64,000 nt of DNA from positions 1 through 64,000 of the forward strand of contig MABA01000017.1 in assembly GCA_002162875.1 (NCBI GenBank), in the 5' to 3' direction. Numbering within the stretch: the first letter of the stretch is position 1; every line of letters begins with the position of its first letter. This document shows positions 24,384-33,696 of the stretch, in pieces. The notes beneath the pieces are model-generated. The model did not search any database. It was not told where the DNA came from and saw only the letters and a list, made by a program, of their open reading frames with translations. Position numbers and translations under genes: made by a program. Origin of the DNA: Rhodobacterales bacterium 52_120_T64 (GTDB taxonomy: Bacteria > Pseudomonadota > Alphaproteobacteria > Rhodobacterales > Rhodobacteraceae).

Positions 24384-24980
24384 CTACTTCCCCTTTAGCC
24401 GTTCAATCAGTGATAAAACCTCAGCCTGAGCGTGGTCCAGCCCTAATCCGGTATCAATCATGTAATCTGCCCGCTGGCGTTTTTCAGCGTCAGGCGTTTG
24501 CTTGGCCAACATGGTTTCAAAAACCTCGCGAGTCATTCCCTCGCGGTCCATGACCCTTTGCTCTTGCACATCCTTACTAGCCGAAACGATCAATACCCCG
24601 TCCAACCAAGCGTCTGCACCAGTTTCATACAATAACGGAATATCACAAGCAACTAGTGGCTCATCAACATGTAAGTCTAGAAAATTCTGCCTATCCGCCG
24701 AAACCAATGGGTGCACGACCTCCTCGATGCGTTTCAACAGCCCTTTGTCGTCCAATACCGCCTGCCGCAACGCTTTACGATCCACTGCTCCATCTCTGAT
24801 TGCGGTTGGGGCAAGCACCTCGATGGCGCGAACCCCTGCCCCACCGGTGGTATAAAGTTCATGGACCGAAGCGTCCGCATCCCACACAGGTACGCCAGCC
24901 AAGCGGAAAAACTTTGCAGTGGTTGACTTGCCCATCCCGATGGATCCCGTCAGCCCTAAAATGTATGTTCTTTTGTTCAT
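24384..24980 (-). CDS. coaE: Dephospho-CoA kinase
   Basis: Last step of coenzyme A synthesis: phosphorylates the 3'-OH of dephospho-CoA. The 198-residue protein has the P-loop GLTGSIGMGKSTTAKFF (residues 9-25), VWDADASVHELY with the catalytic-site aspartate, and the lid region ACDIPLLYETGADAWLD. Start overlaps the end of aroE by 4 bases (ATGA); the stop abuts dnaQ. Together with coaBC at 10.5 kb it covers much of late CoA synthesis in this window. Confidence 0.94.
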   Translation of the reverse strand: MNKRTYILGLTGSIGMGKSTTAKFFRLAGVPVWDADASVHELYTTGGAGVRAIEVLAPTAIRDGAVDRKALRQAVLDDKGLLKRIEEVVHPLVSADRQNFLDLHVDEPLVACDIPLLYETGADAWLDGVLIVSASKDVQEQRVMDREGMTREVFETMLAKQTPDAEKRQRADYMIDTGLGLDHAQAEVLSLIERLKGK

Positions 24981-25813
24981 GCGTTTAGAACGGCTTGCCG
25001 TAGTTCATCATCGACTTCGGGCTTCCTGCCAAACCAGCTTTCAAACCCGGGAACCGCTTGGTGTAGTAGCATTCCAAGTCCATCAACCGTTTCCAACCCA
25101 CGGGCCTGCGCTTTTTCTAGAAAAGGGGTATTTAACGGTGTGTATACAATGTCAGATACAAGAGCCTCTGGCAAAGCGGCGTCAAAGTGCACACGCAATT
25201 CTGGTTGTCCCGCCATCCCTAGCGAAGTGGTGTTTACAATTGTGGCAGCACCATCCATCGCTTCGCTTACTTCGCTCCACTCTACCACTTCGACTTTTGC
25301 ACCAAAATGATTAGCGAGGTTTTCAGCACGGATACGGGTACGATTTGCAAGCCGAACAACCGGTGCGCCTTCGTTCAAGAGCGCCCAAACAACCGCACGC
25401 GCAGCACCACCAGCCCCGACAACCAACGCTGGACCAGATTTTGGATCCCACATCGGCGCGTTTTGACGAAGGTTCTGGATGAACCCGTACCCGTCTGTGT
25501 TGTCAGCACCAATCGTTCCATCAGCGTGAAAGTGGATAGTGTTTGCTGCACCGATCAATGCGGCACTGTCTGTAATACTATCGACAAACTTCAAAACCGC
25601 TTCTTTATGGGGAATGGTTAAGTTCACCCCTTTGAAGCCTCTTTTAGAAAGCTTCCGGAGGCCTGTTTCAAGTTCATCTGGCGATAACGCAATTGGCCGA
25701 TATTCACCGTCCAGACCGTATCTTTCCAACCAGTGCCCATGCAGAGCAGGGGATTTGCTGTGTTTTATCGGCCATCCAACTACACCTGCTAGGGGTGATA
25801 CTTTGTTACTCAT
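24977..25813 (-). CDS. aroE: Shikimate dehydrogenase
   Basis: NADPH-dependent reduction of 3-dehydroshikimate to shikimate in aromatic amino-acid synthesis. The 278-residue protein shows the substrate pocket SKSPALHGHWL, the catalytic lysine in NLTIPHKEAVL, the aspartate in GADNTDGYGF, and the nucleotide site VVGAGGAARAVVWAL followed by ANRTRIRA. The ATG at 25813 overlaps the Maf stop as ATGA and is preferred over an in-frame TTG three codons upstream. It sits in the maf-aroE-coaE-dnaQ order common in alphaproteobacteria. Confidence 0.94.
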   Translation of the reverse strand: MSNKVSPLAGVVGWPIKHSKSPALHGHWLERYGLDGEYRPIALSPDELETGLRKLSKRGFKGVNLTIPHKEAVLKFVDSITDSAALIGAANTIHFHADGTIGADNTDGYGFIQNLRQNAPMWDPKSGPALVVGAGGAARAVVWALLNEGAPVVRLANRTRIRAENLANHFGAKVEVVEWSEVSEAMDGAATIVNTTSLGMAGQPELRVHFDAALPEALVSDIVYTPLNTPFLEKAQARGLETVDGLGMLLHQAVPGFESWFGRKPEVDDELRQAVLNA

Positions 25814-26406
25814 TCCTGACAAATTCCTCTTGTCCGTAAAAAACCTAGTATCTCCAGCAGTGGCAAGCCCAACACCGAAAAGTAATCGCCCTGAACACGT
25901 GTGAATAATTGCGAACCATTCGCTTCCAGCTTATACGCGCCGACGGTTGTAAACAAATCTTCTGCGTGCGTTTGCAGGTAGTTTTCAAGAAAAGCGTCAC
26001 TAAAAGGACGCATCATCAGCTGCGCACGGCCAATATGTCGCCAAACGGGTGCGCCATCTTCGACAATAACTGTTGCAGAAAGAAGTTCGTGCGTTTTACC
26101 ACGCAGTGTTCTGAGTTGGGTTCGTGCAGCATCTATGGTATCTGGCTTATCGAACAATTTCCCCTCACAAACTAGTACTTGATCGGCGCCAAGCACTAGT
26201 GCTTCCGGGTTTTTCGACGCCACCCGTCTAGCTTTCATTTCGGCCAGTGCATCCGCTATGTCCCGCGCAGGTGCGCCTTCAGATAGCAGTGCAGATTTGA
26301 TCGACCCTTCGTCCACACGAGCGACGATGGTTTCTAGTGGCACGCCAGCATTTCGCAACATTTCTGCGCGGATTACCGACCCGGATGCCAAAATGAAAGG
26401 CTTCAC
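25810..26406 (-). CDS. Maf-family nucleoside triphosphate pyrophosphatase
   Basis: House-cleaning enzyme that hydrolyses non-standard or excess nucleoside triphosphates (dTTP, UTP or m7GTP types in the family) to monophosphates. The 198-residue protein starts with LASGSVIRAEML, has VLGADQVLVCEGKLFDKP with the catalytic aspartate, and RTLRGKTHELLSATVI. Start is a GTG overlapping the stop of the DUF299 gene as GTGA. Maf subfamily cannot be fixed by eye. Translational coupling upstream and downstream places it firmly in the operon. Confidence 0.9.
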   Translation of the reverse strand: MKPFILASGSVIRAEMLRNAGVPLETIVARVDEGSIKSALLSEGAPARDIADALAEMKARRVASKNPEALVLGADQVLVCEGKLFDKPDTIDAARTQLRTLRGKTHELLSATVIVEDGAPVWRHIGRAQLMMRPFSDAFLENYLQTHAEDLFTTVGAYKLEANGSQLFTRVQGDYFSVLGLPLLEILGFLRTRGICQE

Positions 26407-27218
26407 GTCTTTTTCTCCGATAATATGCCCCGTATGGCTGCGGCCGTTTCCTCGATCGACCGTCTGGTTACGTCTATCACCGGCAACCCATGTTTCTCGA
26501 AAAACAGCCGTGCGGAGGTTAGTTCGTTTTGTATGTCTTTCGTCCCGGCGTAGGCCACCGACTTCGGGTTTCCCAAGGCCTTCAAGCGGTGTTGACGTAC
26601 TTGCGATAGGCGCGTCACACTGGCTATCAGACCAATTGCTGGAACACCGTCAGCCAGAGCGTCTGTTACACTAACGGGGATATCTTGATCCGGAACCAAA
26701 GGCACATTAGCGGCTCTGATTCCCTGATAGGCCAAGTAAATGCAGGTCGGCGTTTTGGAGGTCCGGCTGACGCCAATAAGAAGAACATCGGCCTGTCGAA
26801 GATGCTCGGCACTTAGACCATCATCATGCGAGATCGCGAAGTCTATCGCGGACACTCGCTCTAGGTAGTCCTTATCAACTCTATACTGCTTCCCCGGTTG
26901 GCCAGTTGGCAGACAGCCATCAAGACCCTCAAATGCGTTCATAACCGGTTCCAGCAATGAGATCGCCTTGAATCCGTGATTTGCACTCGCCGCCTCGATC
27001 AGATTAGTAATTTCCGCGTTGACGATTGTGTAGATAACCAGATCGACGCAGCTGAACCCAGAAACCAGTGATTTAGCACGCTCAGTAGTTCGTACAAACG
27101 GGTACATAGTGATTTCAACAGACATTTCGACAAACTGACTTGCAACAGCGTCGGCCGCAGCCGTGACTGTCTCACCTGTCGCGTCTGATAGTAGTATTAT
27201 CTGGTAGGTCTTTGACAA
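26403..27218 (-). CDS. PEP synthase / pyruvate-phosphate dikinase regulatory protein (DUF299)
   Basis: Bifunctional serine/threonine kinase and Pi-dependent pyrophosphorylase that switches PEP synthase or PPDK off and on. The 271-residue protein has the family P-loop GVSRTSKTPTCIYLA near residue 150 and the N-terminal LLSDATGETV. Start appears to be a TTG with GGAG 7 bases upstream, unusual but well supported by alignment to the family N-terminus (SKTYQIILLSD). It is the first gene of the minus-strand operon that begins at the left edge of the candidate origin. A DUF299 gene opposite hemE is the conserved frame of the origin in several alphaproteobacteria. Confidence 0.9.
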   Translation of the reverse strand: MSKTYQIILLSDATGETVTAAADAVASQFVEMSVEITMYPFVRTTERAKSLVSGFSCVDLVIYTIVNAEITNLIEAASANHGFKAISLLEPVMNAFEGLDGCLPTGQPGKQYRVDKDYLERVSAIDFAISHDDGLSAEHLRQADVLLIGVSRTSKTPTCIYLAYQGIRAANVPLVPDQDIPVSVTDALADGVPAIGLIASVTRLSQVRQHRLKALGNPKSVAYAGTKDIQNELTSARLFFEKHGLPVIDVTRRSIEETAAAIRGILSEKKT

Positions 27219-27548
27219 TACGATGCTCCGAAATCTGCCTGTGGATTATTTAGGGGATAGGTTAGGGAAAAGTCCATGTAGTCCACAGGAAAAATTTGCC
27301 AAGTAAGTTTTACACACGTTTTGATATTTTATTCACATTTTTGTACTTGGGGACAGAAATTTTGGTCGGTTGTGGATAAAAATACCGTATTTCAGCAAAT
27401 ATCGCATAAAATAAAGCTCGTAAGCGCTATTTTGGCTATGGATAACCCTGTGCAAAACTCTGTAATTGCGGTAATCCACATTATTCACCGTATCTACTAT
27501 CAACCACCACTTCTCTTAAATATTTATATTATAAGAGGGAGAACAAAA
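27219..27548. other. Candidate chromosomal replication origin (oriC) between DUF299 and hemE
   Basis: 330 bases without a gene, AT-rich, holding a cluster of DnaA-box-like 9-mers. TGTGGATAA at 27371-27379 is a perfect box. TTATTCACA at 27329-27337 matches TTATNCACA. One-mismatch boxes are TGTGGATTA 27240-27248, TATGGATAA 27437-27445, TAATCCACA 27472-27480 and TTATTCACC 27481-27489, with a weaker TTTTACACA at 27308-27316. A nearly pure A/T block at 27516-27534, flanked by CTCTTA/TAAGAG (27513-27518, 27532-27537), could be the unwinding element. Genes on both sides run outward, and parS sites plus parAB lie to the right. The origin of Caulobacter and Rickettsia also adjoins hemE. The gap must also contain the promoters of both flanking genes. 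Confidence 0.75.
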
Positions 27549-28586
27549 ATGACCGGATTGCCTAAAAAAACTTTACTTCGCGCACTTGCTGGGGAAACAC
27601 TAAAAACTCCTCCGGTTTGGATGATGCGTCAAGCTGGACGTTACTTGCCAGAATATCGGGAATTGCGTGCCACAGCAGGTGGATTTTTAGACCTCTGTTA
27701 TAATCCAGAGTTTGCAACCGAAGTGACAATGCAACCGATCCGTCGCTATGGATTTGATGGAGCGATCCTGTTTGCTGACATTTTGTTGCTTCCTCAAGCA
27801 TTGGGAATGGACCTTTGGTTTGAAACAGGTGAAGGACCACGGTTGAATCCGGTAACTTGTAAAGCTGATCTGAGTAAACTGAAGGGCAAAGATGATATTC
27901 ATGATGTTCTAGGACCGGTTTACGAGACCGTTAAGCGACTTTCAGGGGAATTACCCAAAGAAACGACGTTGATCGGCTTTGCAGGCGCTCCTTGGACCGT
28001 TGCGACCTATATGATAGCTGGTCGCGGAACACCCGATCAAGGGCCGGCACGAGAATGGATGTACCGTGATCCTGAAGGATTTGGGCAGCTTATTGATTTG
28101 ATCACCGAATCGACCATTGAATATCTGGCTAAGCAGGTTGAAGCCGGAGCTGAAGTTATCAAGCTTTTTGATAGCTGGGCTGGTGCGCTTGGTGGATCAT
28201 GTTTTGAAGAATATGCGCTGAAACCCGCAATCAGGATCGCAACAGAGTTGAAAGCGCGATTCCCGAGTTTGCCTGTGATCGGTTTCCCACGCGGTGCCGG
28301 TGGTGGATATATTAAATTTGCTAATGCCGGGGTATTCGATGGTGTTGCGATTGATACATCCGTTCCTGCGGATTGGGCGCGAGATGAACTGCAGAGCAAG
28401 GTTACGGTGCAGGGAAATCTCGATCCAATGCTGCTGATTACCGGTGGCGAATCTTTGGAACGTGAAACAAAGCGGTTACTGGATATTCTTGGTCAAGGGC
28501 CGTATATTTTCAACTTAGGGCACGGGATTACTCCGCAGGGTGATCCGGCCAATGTTGAGAAAATGTTAAGAGTTATCAGAGGATAA
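27549..28586 (+). CDS. hemE: Uroporphyrinogen decarboxylase
   Basis: Removes four carboxyl groups from uroporphyrinogen III to give coproporphyrinogen III in heme and chlorophyll synthesis. The 345-residue protein carries both signatures: [20 protein letters not shown] near the N-terminus (the RQAGR loop binds substrate) and [17 protein letters not shown] in the middle, with the catalytic aspartate in [13 protein letters not shown]. The ATG at 27549 follows GAGGGAGAA; the open frame continues upstream into the origin region but that part is not protein-like. Followed after 4 bases by hemJ, so two heme genes share a transcript starting in the origin. Confidence 0.95.
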   Translation: MTGLPKKTLLRALAGETLKTPPVWMMRQAGRYLPEYRELRATAGGFLDLCYNPEFATEVTMQPIRRYGFDGAILFADILLLPQALGMDLWFETGEGPRLNPVTCKADLSKLKGKDDIHDVLGPVYETVKRLSGELPKETTLIGFAGAPWTVATYMIAGRGTPDQGPAREWMYRDPEGFGQLIDLITESTIEYLAKQVEAGAEVIKLFDSWAGALGGSCFEEYALKPAIRIATELKARFPSLPVIGFPRGAGGGYIKFANAGVFDGVAIDTSVPADWARDELQSKVTVQGNLDPMLLITGGESLERETKRLLDILGQGPYIFNLGHGITPQGDPANVEKMLRVIRG

Positions 28587-28590
28587 TCGT

Positions 28591-29043
28591 GTGTCGAACT
28601 TTTTAACATCAGCATATCCGTGGGTATTATCACTCCACATTGTGTCGGTAATTTCATGGATGGCGGGCATGTTTTATTTACCGCGGCTGTTTGTATATCA
28701 CGCAGAAACAGCTCCGGTTGGCAGCGAGCAATCCGAGATATTTAAAGTCATGGAACGCAAACTGCTGCGGGCGATTATCAATCCTGCGATGACTGCGACA
28801 TGGGTATTTGGTTTATGTCTGGTTTTTACACCGGGCATTGTCGATTGGTCTTCGATTTGGCCTTGGGTGAAAGCAGCTATGGTTATTAGCATGTCTGGGT
28901 TTCACGGTTGGCTGTCAGCGCGCCGTAAAGATTTTGATAGAGATGAAAACACGCGTAGTGGCCGCACTTATCGACTTTCAAACGAAATTCCGACGGTGCT
29001 AATGTTGGTGATTGTATTTTTGGTGGTTCTAAAGCCGTTTTAA
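28591..29043 (+). CDS. hemJ: Protoporphyrinogen oxidase HemJ
   Basis: Membrane protein that oxidises protoporphyrinogen IX to protoporphyrin IX, the oxygen-independent-type enzyme of most alphaproteobacteria (former UPF0093). The 150-residue protein has four membrane segments and the HemJ hallmarks: SLHIVSVISWMAGMFYLPRL with the conserved histidine and the YLPRL motif, and HGWLSARRKDF in the loop before the last segment. GTG start behind AGAGGAT. Its position right after hemE supports the assignment. Confidence 0.92.
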   Translation: MSNFLTSAYPWVLSLHIVSVISWMAGMFYLPRLFVYHAETAPVGSEQSEIFKVMERKLLRAIINPAMTATWVFGLCLVFTPGIVDWSSIWPWVKAAMVISMSGFHGWLSARRKDFDRDENTRSGRTYRLSNEIPTVLMLVIVFLVVLKPF

Positions 29044-29050
29044 TCAATAA

Positions 29051-29106
29051 TTGACATTTGGCTGAAACAAACGATATGTAACTTTAAGCACGGGCGGTCC
29101 TCGCCC
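29051..29106 (+). promoter_or_regulatory. Candidate rho promoter and leader hairpin
   Basis: TTGACA at 29051-29056 is a perfect -35; 18 bases on is TATGTA (29075-29080), a poor -10. Downstream GGGCG-GTCCT-CGCCC (29092-29106) forms a 5-bp stem, extendable by GCAC/GTGC pairs across a bulge. The hairpin lies in the 5' leader of rho and could take part in rho autoregulation, known in other bacteria; here it is only an inference. Confidence 0.35.
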
Positions 29107-29177
29107 AGAATGTGCGCTCCCCAATTGAAAAGCTTTGCATGACTTTTGTCGTGTAGGCGTAGAACTATGGTAAATTT

Positions 29178-30449
29178 ATGGAAATCGAAAAACTGTCTTT
29201 GGCTGAGTTGAAGGCTAAATCTCCAGCAGATTTGTTGGCAATGGCTGAAGATCTTGAGATCGAAAACGCAACAACGATGCGTAAAGGCGATATGATGTTC
29301 GCTATTCTTAAAGAAATGGCTGAAGATGGAGTGGAGATTTCCGGCGACGGGGTGGTTGAAGTTCTCAAAGACGGTTTCGGGTTCCTTCGTTCACCTGCTG
29401 CGAACTACTTGGCTGGCCCTGAAGATATTTATGTTAGCCCCGAGCAAATACGCAAGTTCTCGCTGCGGACCGGTGATACCGTTGATGGAGTTATCAGTGC
29501 GCCTGGTGAAGGGGAAAAGTATTTTGGTTTGGTGAATGTATCGCTGATTAATTTCGAGGATCCGGAGAAGTCTAAACATAAGATTAACTTTGACAACCTC
29601 ACACCGCTTTACCCCGATGAACGGTTGATCATGGAAATCGAAGATCCTACGATTAAGGACAAGACCCCACGGGTTATTGATCTGGTAGCACCAATTGGTA
29701 AGGGGCAACGTTCGTTGGTTGTTGCGCCACCTAGAACTGGTAAGACCATGATTTTGCAAAACATTGCGAAGTCTATTGCCGCAAACCATCCGGAATGTTT
29801 CCTTATTGTATTGCTGGTTGACGAGCGCCCAGAGGAAGTTACGGACATGCAGCGCAGTGTGAAAGGAGAGGTTGTTGCCTCGACTTTCGACGAACCTGCC
29901 AGCCGCCACGTTGCGGTAGCGGAGATGGTTATCGAGAAAGCCAAGCGGCTTGTCGAACATAAACGCGACGTTGTGATTTTGTTGGATTCCATTACCCGTC
30001 TTGGACGCGCATTCAATACTGTGGTTCCCTCATCTGGCAAGGTGTTAACCGGTGGTGTCGATGCGAATGCCCTGCAACGCCCGAAACGATTCTTTGGTGC
30101 GGCTCGTAATATCGAAGAGGGAGGTTCGCTTACAATTATCGCTACTGCGCTGATCGATACTGGTAGTCGCATGGACGAGGTTATTTTTGAGGAATTCAAA
30201 GGAACCGGCAACTCCGAGGTCGTTCTTGATCGCAAAATTGCGGACAAACGTGTTTTCCCAGCTATCGATATTCTTAAATCCGGTACGAGAAAAGAAGAGC
30301 TGTTGGTCGAGAAGAGCGAATTGACCAAAATGTTCCTTCTACGCCGCATCCTGAATCCGATGGGTACTACGGACGCTGCAGAGTTCTTGCTAGGCAAGAT
30401 GAAGCAGACGAAGACTAACTCGGAATTCTTCGATTCAATGAACAGCTAA
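29178..30449 (+). CDS. rho: Transcription termination factor Rho
   Basis: Hexameric RNA-dependent ATPase that releases RNA polymerase at Rho-dependent terminators. The 423-residue protein has an N-terminal helical domain, the cold-shock-like RNA-binding domain (FGFLRS then [18 protein letters not shown]), Walker [16 protein letters not shown] near residue 180, Walker [17 protein letters not shown] with the Q/R-loop region, and [21 protein letters not shown]. Length is the norm. It may be important here: several convergent gene pairs in this window have no room for intrinsic terminators. Conserved position after hemJ and before mnmE. Confidence 0.96.
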   Translation: MEIEKLSLAELKAKSPADLLAMAEDLEIENATTMRKGDMMFAILKEMAEDGVEISGDGVVEVLKDGFGFLRSPAANYLAGPEDIYVSPEQIRKFSLRTGDTVDGVISAPGEGEKYFGLVNVSLINFEDPEKSKHKINFDNLTPLYPDERLIMEIEDPTIKDKTPRVIDLVAPIGKGQRSLVVAPPRTGKTMILQNIAKSIAANHPECFLIVLLVDERPEEVTDMQRSVKGEVVASTFDEPASRHVAVAEMVIEKAKRLVEHKRDVVILLDSITRLGRAFNTVVPSSGKVLTGGVDANALQRPKRFFGAARNIEEGGSLTIIATALIDTGSRMDEVIFEEFKGTGNSEVVLDRKIADKRVFPAIDILKSGTRKEELLVEKSELTKMFLLRRILNPMGTTDAAEFLLGKMKQTKTNSEFFDSMNS

Positions 30450-30467
30450 AGCCTGAACCATATGGTT

Positions 30468-30495
30468 GTAATCTCGAGCTATGTATTGAGATTAC
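30468..30495. promoter_or_regulatory. Inverted repeat between rho and mnmE
   Basis: GTAATCTC (30468-30475) and GAGATTAC (30488-30495) form a perfect 8-bp stem with a 12-base loop. No T-run follows, so it is not a classical terminator; it could be an operator or an mRNA processing/stability stem in the mnmE leader. Confidence 0.35.
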
Positions 30496-30520
30496 TAATT
30501 AATAACAAAGAGTTATCACT

Positions 30521-31819
30521 ATGCACGACACAATTTTTGCATTGGCAACAGCTCGTGGCCGCGCGGGTGTGGCTGTTGTGCGTGTATCTGGCCCTTTGGC
30601 TTGGGATGCAGTTGCTGGGATGGTTGTTGACTTGCCTGAACCTAGGCGGGCGGCACTTCGTGTTGTTCGTACCCACGACGAAGAACCGATTGATGAGGCG
30701 TTAATCCTGACATTCGAAGCAGGGGCCAGTTTCACCGGTGATCGTGTTGTCGAAATTCATTTGCATGGCTCCGCAGCCGTTGTGGCGGCCGTTTTACGGG
30801 AACTTTCCGATACCGAAGGTGTGAGATTGGCTGAAGCCGGTGAGTTCACACGTCAGGCGCTCGATAATGGTCAGTTGGATCTGGCGCAGGTCGAAGGATT
30901 GGCCGATCTAATAGATGCGGAAACTGAAGCGCAGCGGCGGCAAGCTCTTTCGGTTATGCGCGGAGCGTTGAGCAAAAAAACCGAGATTTGGCGCAAGACA
31001 CTGATACGTGCAGTGGCGTTGTTGGAAGTTACCATCGACTTTGCGGATGAAGAGGTACCGGTCGATGTTTCACCAGAAGTTCTGAATCTGATCGATAGCG
31101 CCCGTGGTGAAATGCAAATTGAAGCAGATGGTAGCGGTATTTCGGAACGGATTCGCGATGGCTTCGAGGTTGCCATTATCGGACGTCCTAATATTGGAAA
31201 GTCCACGCTTTTGAATATGTTAGCCAAAAAAGACGCAGCGATTGTGTCTGCGATCGCCGGTACAACCCGTGACGTTATTGAGGTTCGAATGGACCTTGGT
31301 GGATTACCTATTACATTGCTAGATACGGCCGGTTTGCGAGTTTCTGATGATGAAGTAGAAATTTTGGGCGTGGAACGGGCCAAAGCCCGAGCCGAAACCG
31401 CAGATATCCGGGTGTTTTTATTGGAAGCCGGGGAGTCTCATGAAAATCTTGATGTCGGGTTTAGGCAGGGTGACATTATCGCATATGGTAAAGCGGACAT
31501 CGCCCGAACAGAAGGGCTGTCAGTTTCCGGCCTGACTGGATCAGGTGTTGATCAATTGCTACACCAGCTCTCTAATGAACTTGCCGAACGCGCCGCTGGG
31601 GCTAGCTCCGCGGTCAGAGAACGGCATCGAATCGCCTTGATAGACGGGATTGGGGCGCTCGACAGTGCAGAAATACATGTGAAAGCCGGGGCGGAATGGT
31701 CTGACTTAGCGGCCGAAGAAATGCGACAAGCCTTGCGATCTCTTGATACTATGATAGGGCGTGTAGATGTGGAGAATGTTCTAGATGTAATATTTTCTAG
31801 CTTCTGTATAGGAAAGTAG
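30521..31819 (+). CDS. mnmE: tRNA modification GTPase MnmE
   Basis: With MnmG it installs the 5-carboxymethylaminomethyl (or taurine-type) group on wobble U34 of several tRNAs. The 432-residue protein has the folate-binding N-terminal domain, the helical domain interrupted by the G domain (G1 [13 protein letters not shown]2 TTRDV, G3 DTAGLR), and the C-terminal CIGK end with the essential cysteine. The G4 motif, normally NKxD, reads GKAD at residues 323-326; this may weaken guanine recognition or be a lineage variant. It precedes mnmG by 11 bases, and a parS palindrome overlaps that junction. Confidence 0.94.
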   Translation: MHDTIFALATARGRAGVAVVRVSGPLAWDAVAGMVVDLPEPRRAALRVVRTHDEEPIDEALILTFEAGASFTGDRVVEIHLHGSAAVVAAVLRELSDTEGVRLAEAGEFTRQALDNGQLDLAQVEGLADLIDAETEAQRRQALSVMRGALSKKTEIWRKTLIRAVALLEVTIDFADEEVPVDVSPEVLNLIDSARGEMQIEADGSGISERIRDGFEVAIIGRPNIGKSTLLNMLAKKDAAIVSAIAGTTRDVIEVRMDLGGLPITLLDTAGLRVSDDEVEILGVERAKARAETADIRVFLLEAGESHENLDVGFRQGDIIAYGKADIARTEGLSVSGLTGSGVDQLLHQLSNELAERAAGASSAVRERHRIALIDGIGALDSAEIHVKAGAEWSDLAAEEMRQALRSLDTMIGRVDVENVLDVIFSSFCIGK

Positions 31820-31822
31820 GAG

Positions 31823-31838
31823 TGTTTCACGTGAAACA
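31823..31838. other. parS centromere site 1
   Basis: TGTTTCACGTGAAACA, an exact 16-bp palindrome identical to the universal chromosomal parS bound by ParB. It covers the mnmE-mnmG junction and the possible start codons of mnmG, 4.3 kb from the candidate origin and 3.3 kb before parB. Confidence 0.93.
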
Positions 31839-33696
31839 TATGTTCGATGTGGTTGTAGTTGGCGGTGGACACGCCGGGTCCGAGGCAGCTCAGGCAGCGG
31901 CCCGGATGGGTGTGAAAACCGTATTGATTACGTTATCCTTTGATAAAATAGGGGAAATGTCCTGTAATCCAGCGATCGGTGGACTTGGCAAAGGGCATCT
32001 TGTACGGGAAATCGATGCCCTCGACGGGGTAATGGGCCGAGTAGCCGATCGCGCAGGCATTCAATTTCGTTTGCTGAACCGTCGAAAAGGACCGGCGGTG
32101 CAGGGACCGCGTGCACAAGCTGATCGCCAAATTTATAAAACGGCCATGCAGGCGGAGTTTAGAAACAGATCAAACCTTGAAGTATTAGAGGCGGAAGTGT
32201 TGGACCTGATCGTTTCGAATGGAAGAATTGAGGGAGTCGTGCTTGGAGATGGCAGCGAAGTTACGGCAGGCGCCGTCATCCTAACGGCCGGTACCTTTCT
32301 GCGTGGTGTAATCCACATCGGCCATCAGACGCATGCTGGTGGCCGTATGGGTGACAAATCATCCGTGGCGTTAGCGGAGCGAATAGATGCACTGGGTTTG
32401 CCGTTAGGACGACTGAAGACAGGAACACCCCCTAGATTGGATGGGCGAACCATCAATTGGGATGGTTTGGAGATGCAAAAAGGCGATGCTTCCCCTACGA
32501 TGTTTTCATTCATGTCAGACACGCCAACAGCGAAACAGGTTTCTTGCGGAATCACACATACTAATAGTCAAACGCATGATATCATACGACAAAACCTTGA
32601 TAAGTCTGCTATGTATGGTGGTCAAATTGAGGGTGTAGGCCCCAGGTACTGCCCTTCAATTGAAGATAAAGTCGTTCGATTTGCCGATAAAGATGCCCAC
32701 CAAATCTTTCTCGAACCAGAGGGCATCAATGATCCAACTATTTACCCAAACGGTATTTCGACATCGTTGCCAATGGAAGTTCAAGAAGCGTACGTCACCT
32801 CGATTAGGGGTTTGGAAAGTGTCAAAATTCTGCAACCTGGATATGCCATCGAATACGACTATATCGACCCAAGGGCCCTTCGTTCGACGTTGGAGGTTAA
32901 AGCGGCCCCTGGGCTTTACTTTGCCGGTCAGGTTAACGGTACAACAGGGTACGAGGAGGCGGCGGCGCAAGGCCTTGTTGCCGGTCTGAATGCAGCGTTA
33001 TCCGTTACGGAACGTGAGCCGGTGCTTTTCGACCGTGCTGATGGGTATATAGGTGTGATGATCGACGATTTAGTAACGCGTGGCGTTTCGGAACCGTATC
33101 GAATGTTCACGTCTAGGGCAGAATATAGGCTTTCTTTGCGTGCGGACAACGCTGATCAACGACTTACTCCGATTGGCGTATCGTTGGGGTGTGTATCAGA
33201 TCAAAGAAGAGCGGCATTTGACGACCGTATGGAGTCTTTGAATCAAGCCAAAACAAGTTGCAAAAACCTGTCAGTTTCTCCGCGAGCGGCAGGGGAGTTT
33301 GGCATTAAGGTTAATAGAGACGGCGTTCGTCGTACGGCGCTGGATTTGCTATCCTATCCGGACGTAAATATTTCAAAACTTTCAAATATTTGGCCTGAGC
33401 TATCGGATATTCCGGAAAAAATTGCACAACAAGTCGAGAACGATGCACGCTATGCACATTATATAGCACGACAAAAAAGAGATGTTGAAGCGATGCGCCG
33501 GGACGAGGTGTTGCGAATACCAACAGGATTTGATTACGGAAACATAGTCGGACTATCTACCGAACTACGCAGCAAACTTTCGAAAGTCCAACCCGCTACT
33601 TTGGGACAAGCAGGGCGCATTGACGGTATGACGCCGGCGGGCCTGACTTTAATATTGGCCAATATCCGCAAACCAAAGGCGAAACGTACAGCATGA
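31831..33696 (+). CDS. mnmG: tRNA uridine-5-carboxymethylaminomethyl modification enzyme MnmG
   Basis: FAD-dependent partner of MnmE in wobble-uridine modification. The protein is about 621 residues, with the Rossmann FAD motif [14 protein letters not shown] at the start, [23 protein letters not shown] (family signature), [13 protein letters not shown], and the second signature [16 protein letters not shown]. Start choice is affected by parS: GTG 31831 has AGGAG 8 bases upstream and is preferred; GTG 31822 and ATG 31840 are alternatives. The stop overlaps rsmG as ATGA. Confidence 0.95.
   Translation: MKHMFDVVVVGGGHAGSEAAQAAARMGVKTVLITLSFDKIGEMSCNPAIGGLGKGHLVREIDALDGVMGRVADRAGIQFRLLNRRKGPAVQGPRAQADRQIYKTAMQAEFRNRSNLEVLEAEVLDLIVSNGRIEGVVLGDGSEVTAGAVILTAGTFLRGVIHIGHQTHAGGRMGDKSSVALAERIDALGLPLGRLKTGTPPRLDGRTINWDGLEMQKGDASPTMFSFMSDTPTAKQVSCGITHTNSQTHDIIRQNLDKSAMYGGQIEGVGPRYCPSIEDKVVRFADKDAHQIFLEPEGINDPTIYPNGISTSLPMEVQEAYVTSIRGLESVKILQPGYAIEYDYIDPRALRSTLEVKAAPGLYFAGQVNGTTGYEEAAAQGLVAGLNAALSVTEREPVLFDRADGYIGVMIDDLVTRGVSEPYRMFTSRAEYRLSLRADNADQRLTPIGVSLGCVSDQRRAAFDDRMESLNQAKTSCKNLSVSPRAAGEFGIKVNRDGVRRTALDLLSYPDVNISKLSNIWPELSDIPEKIAQQVENDARYAHYIARQKRDVEAMRRDEVLRIPTGFDYGNIVGLSTELRSKLSKVQPATLGQAGRIDGMTPAGLTLILANIRKPKAKRTA

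Noticed and set aside
29609-30397. 262-codon frame on the minus strand opposite rho
   Set aside because: Antisense to rho, low-complexity serine/arginine-rich translation, no ribosome-binding site.
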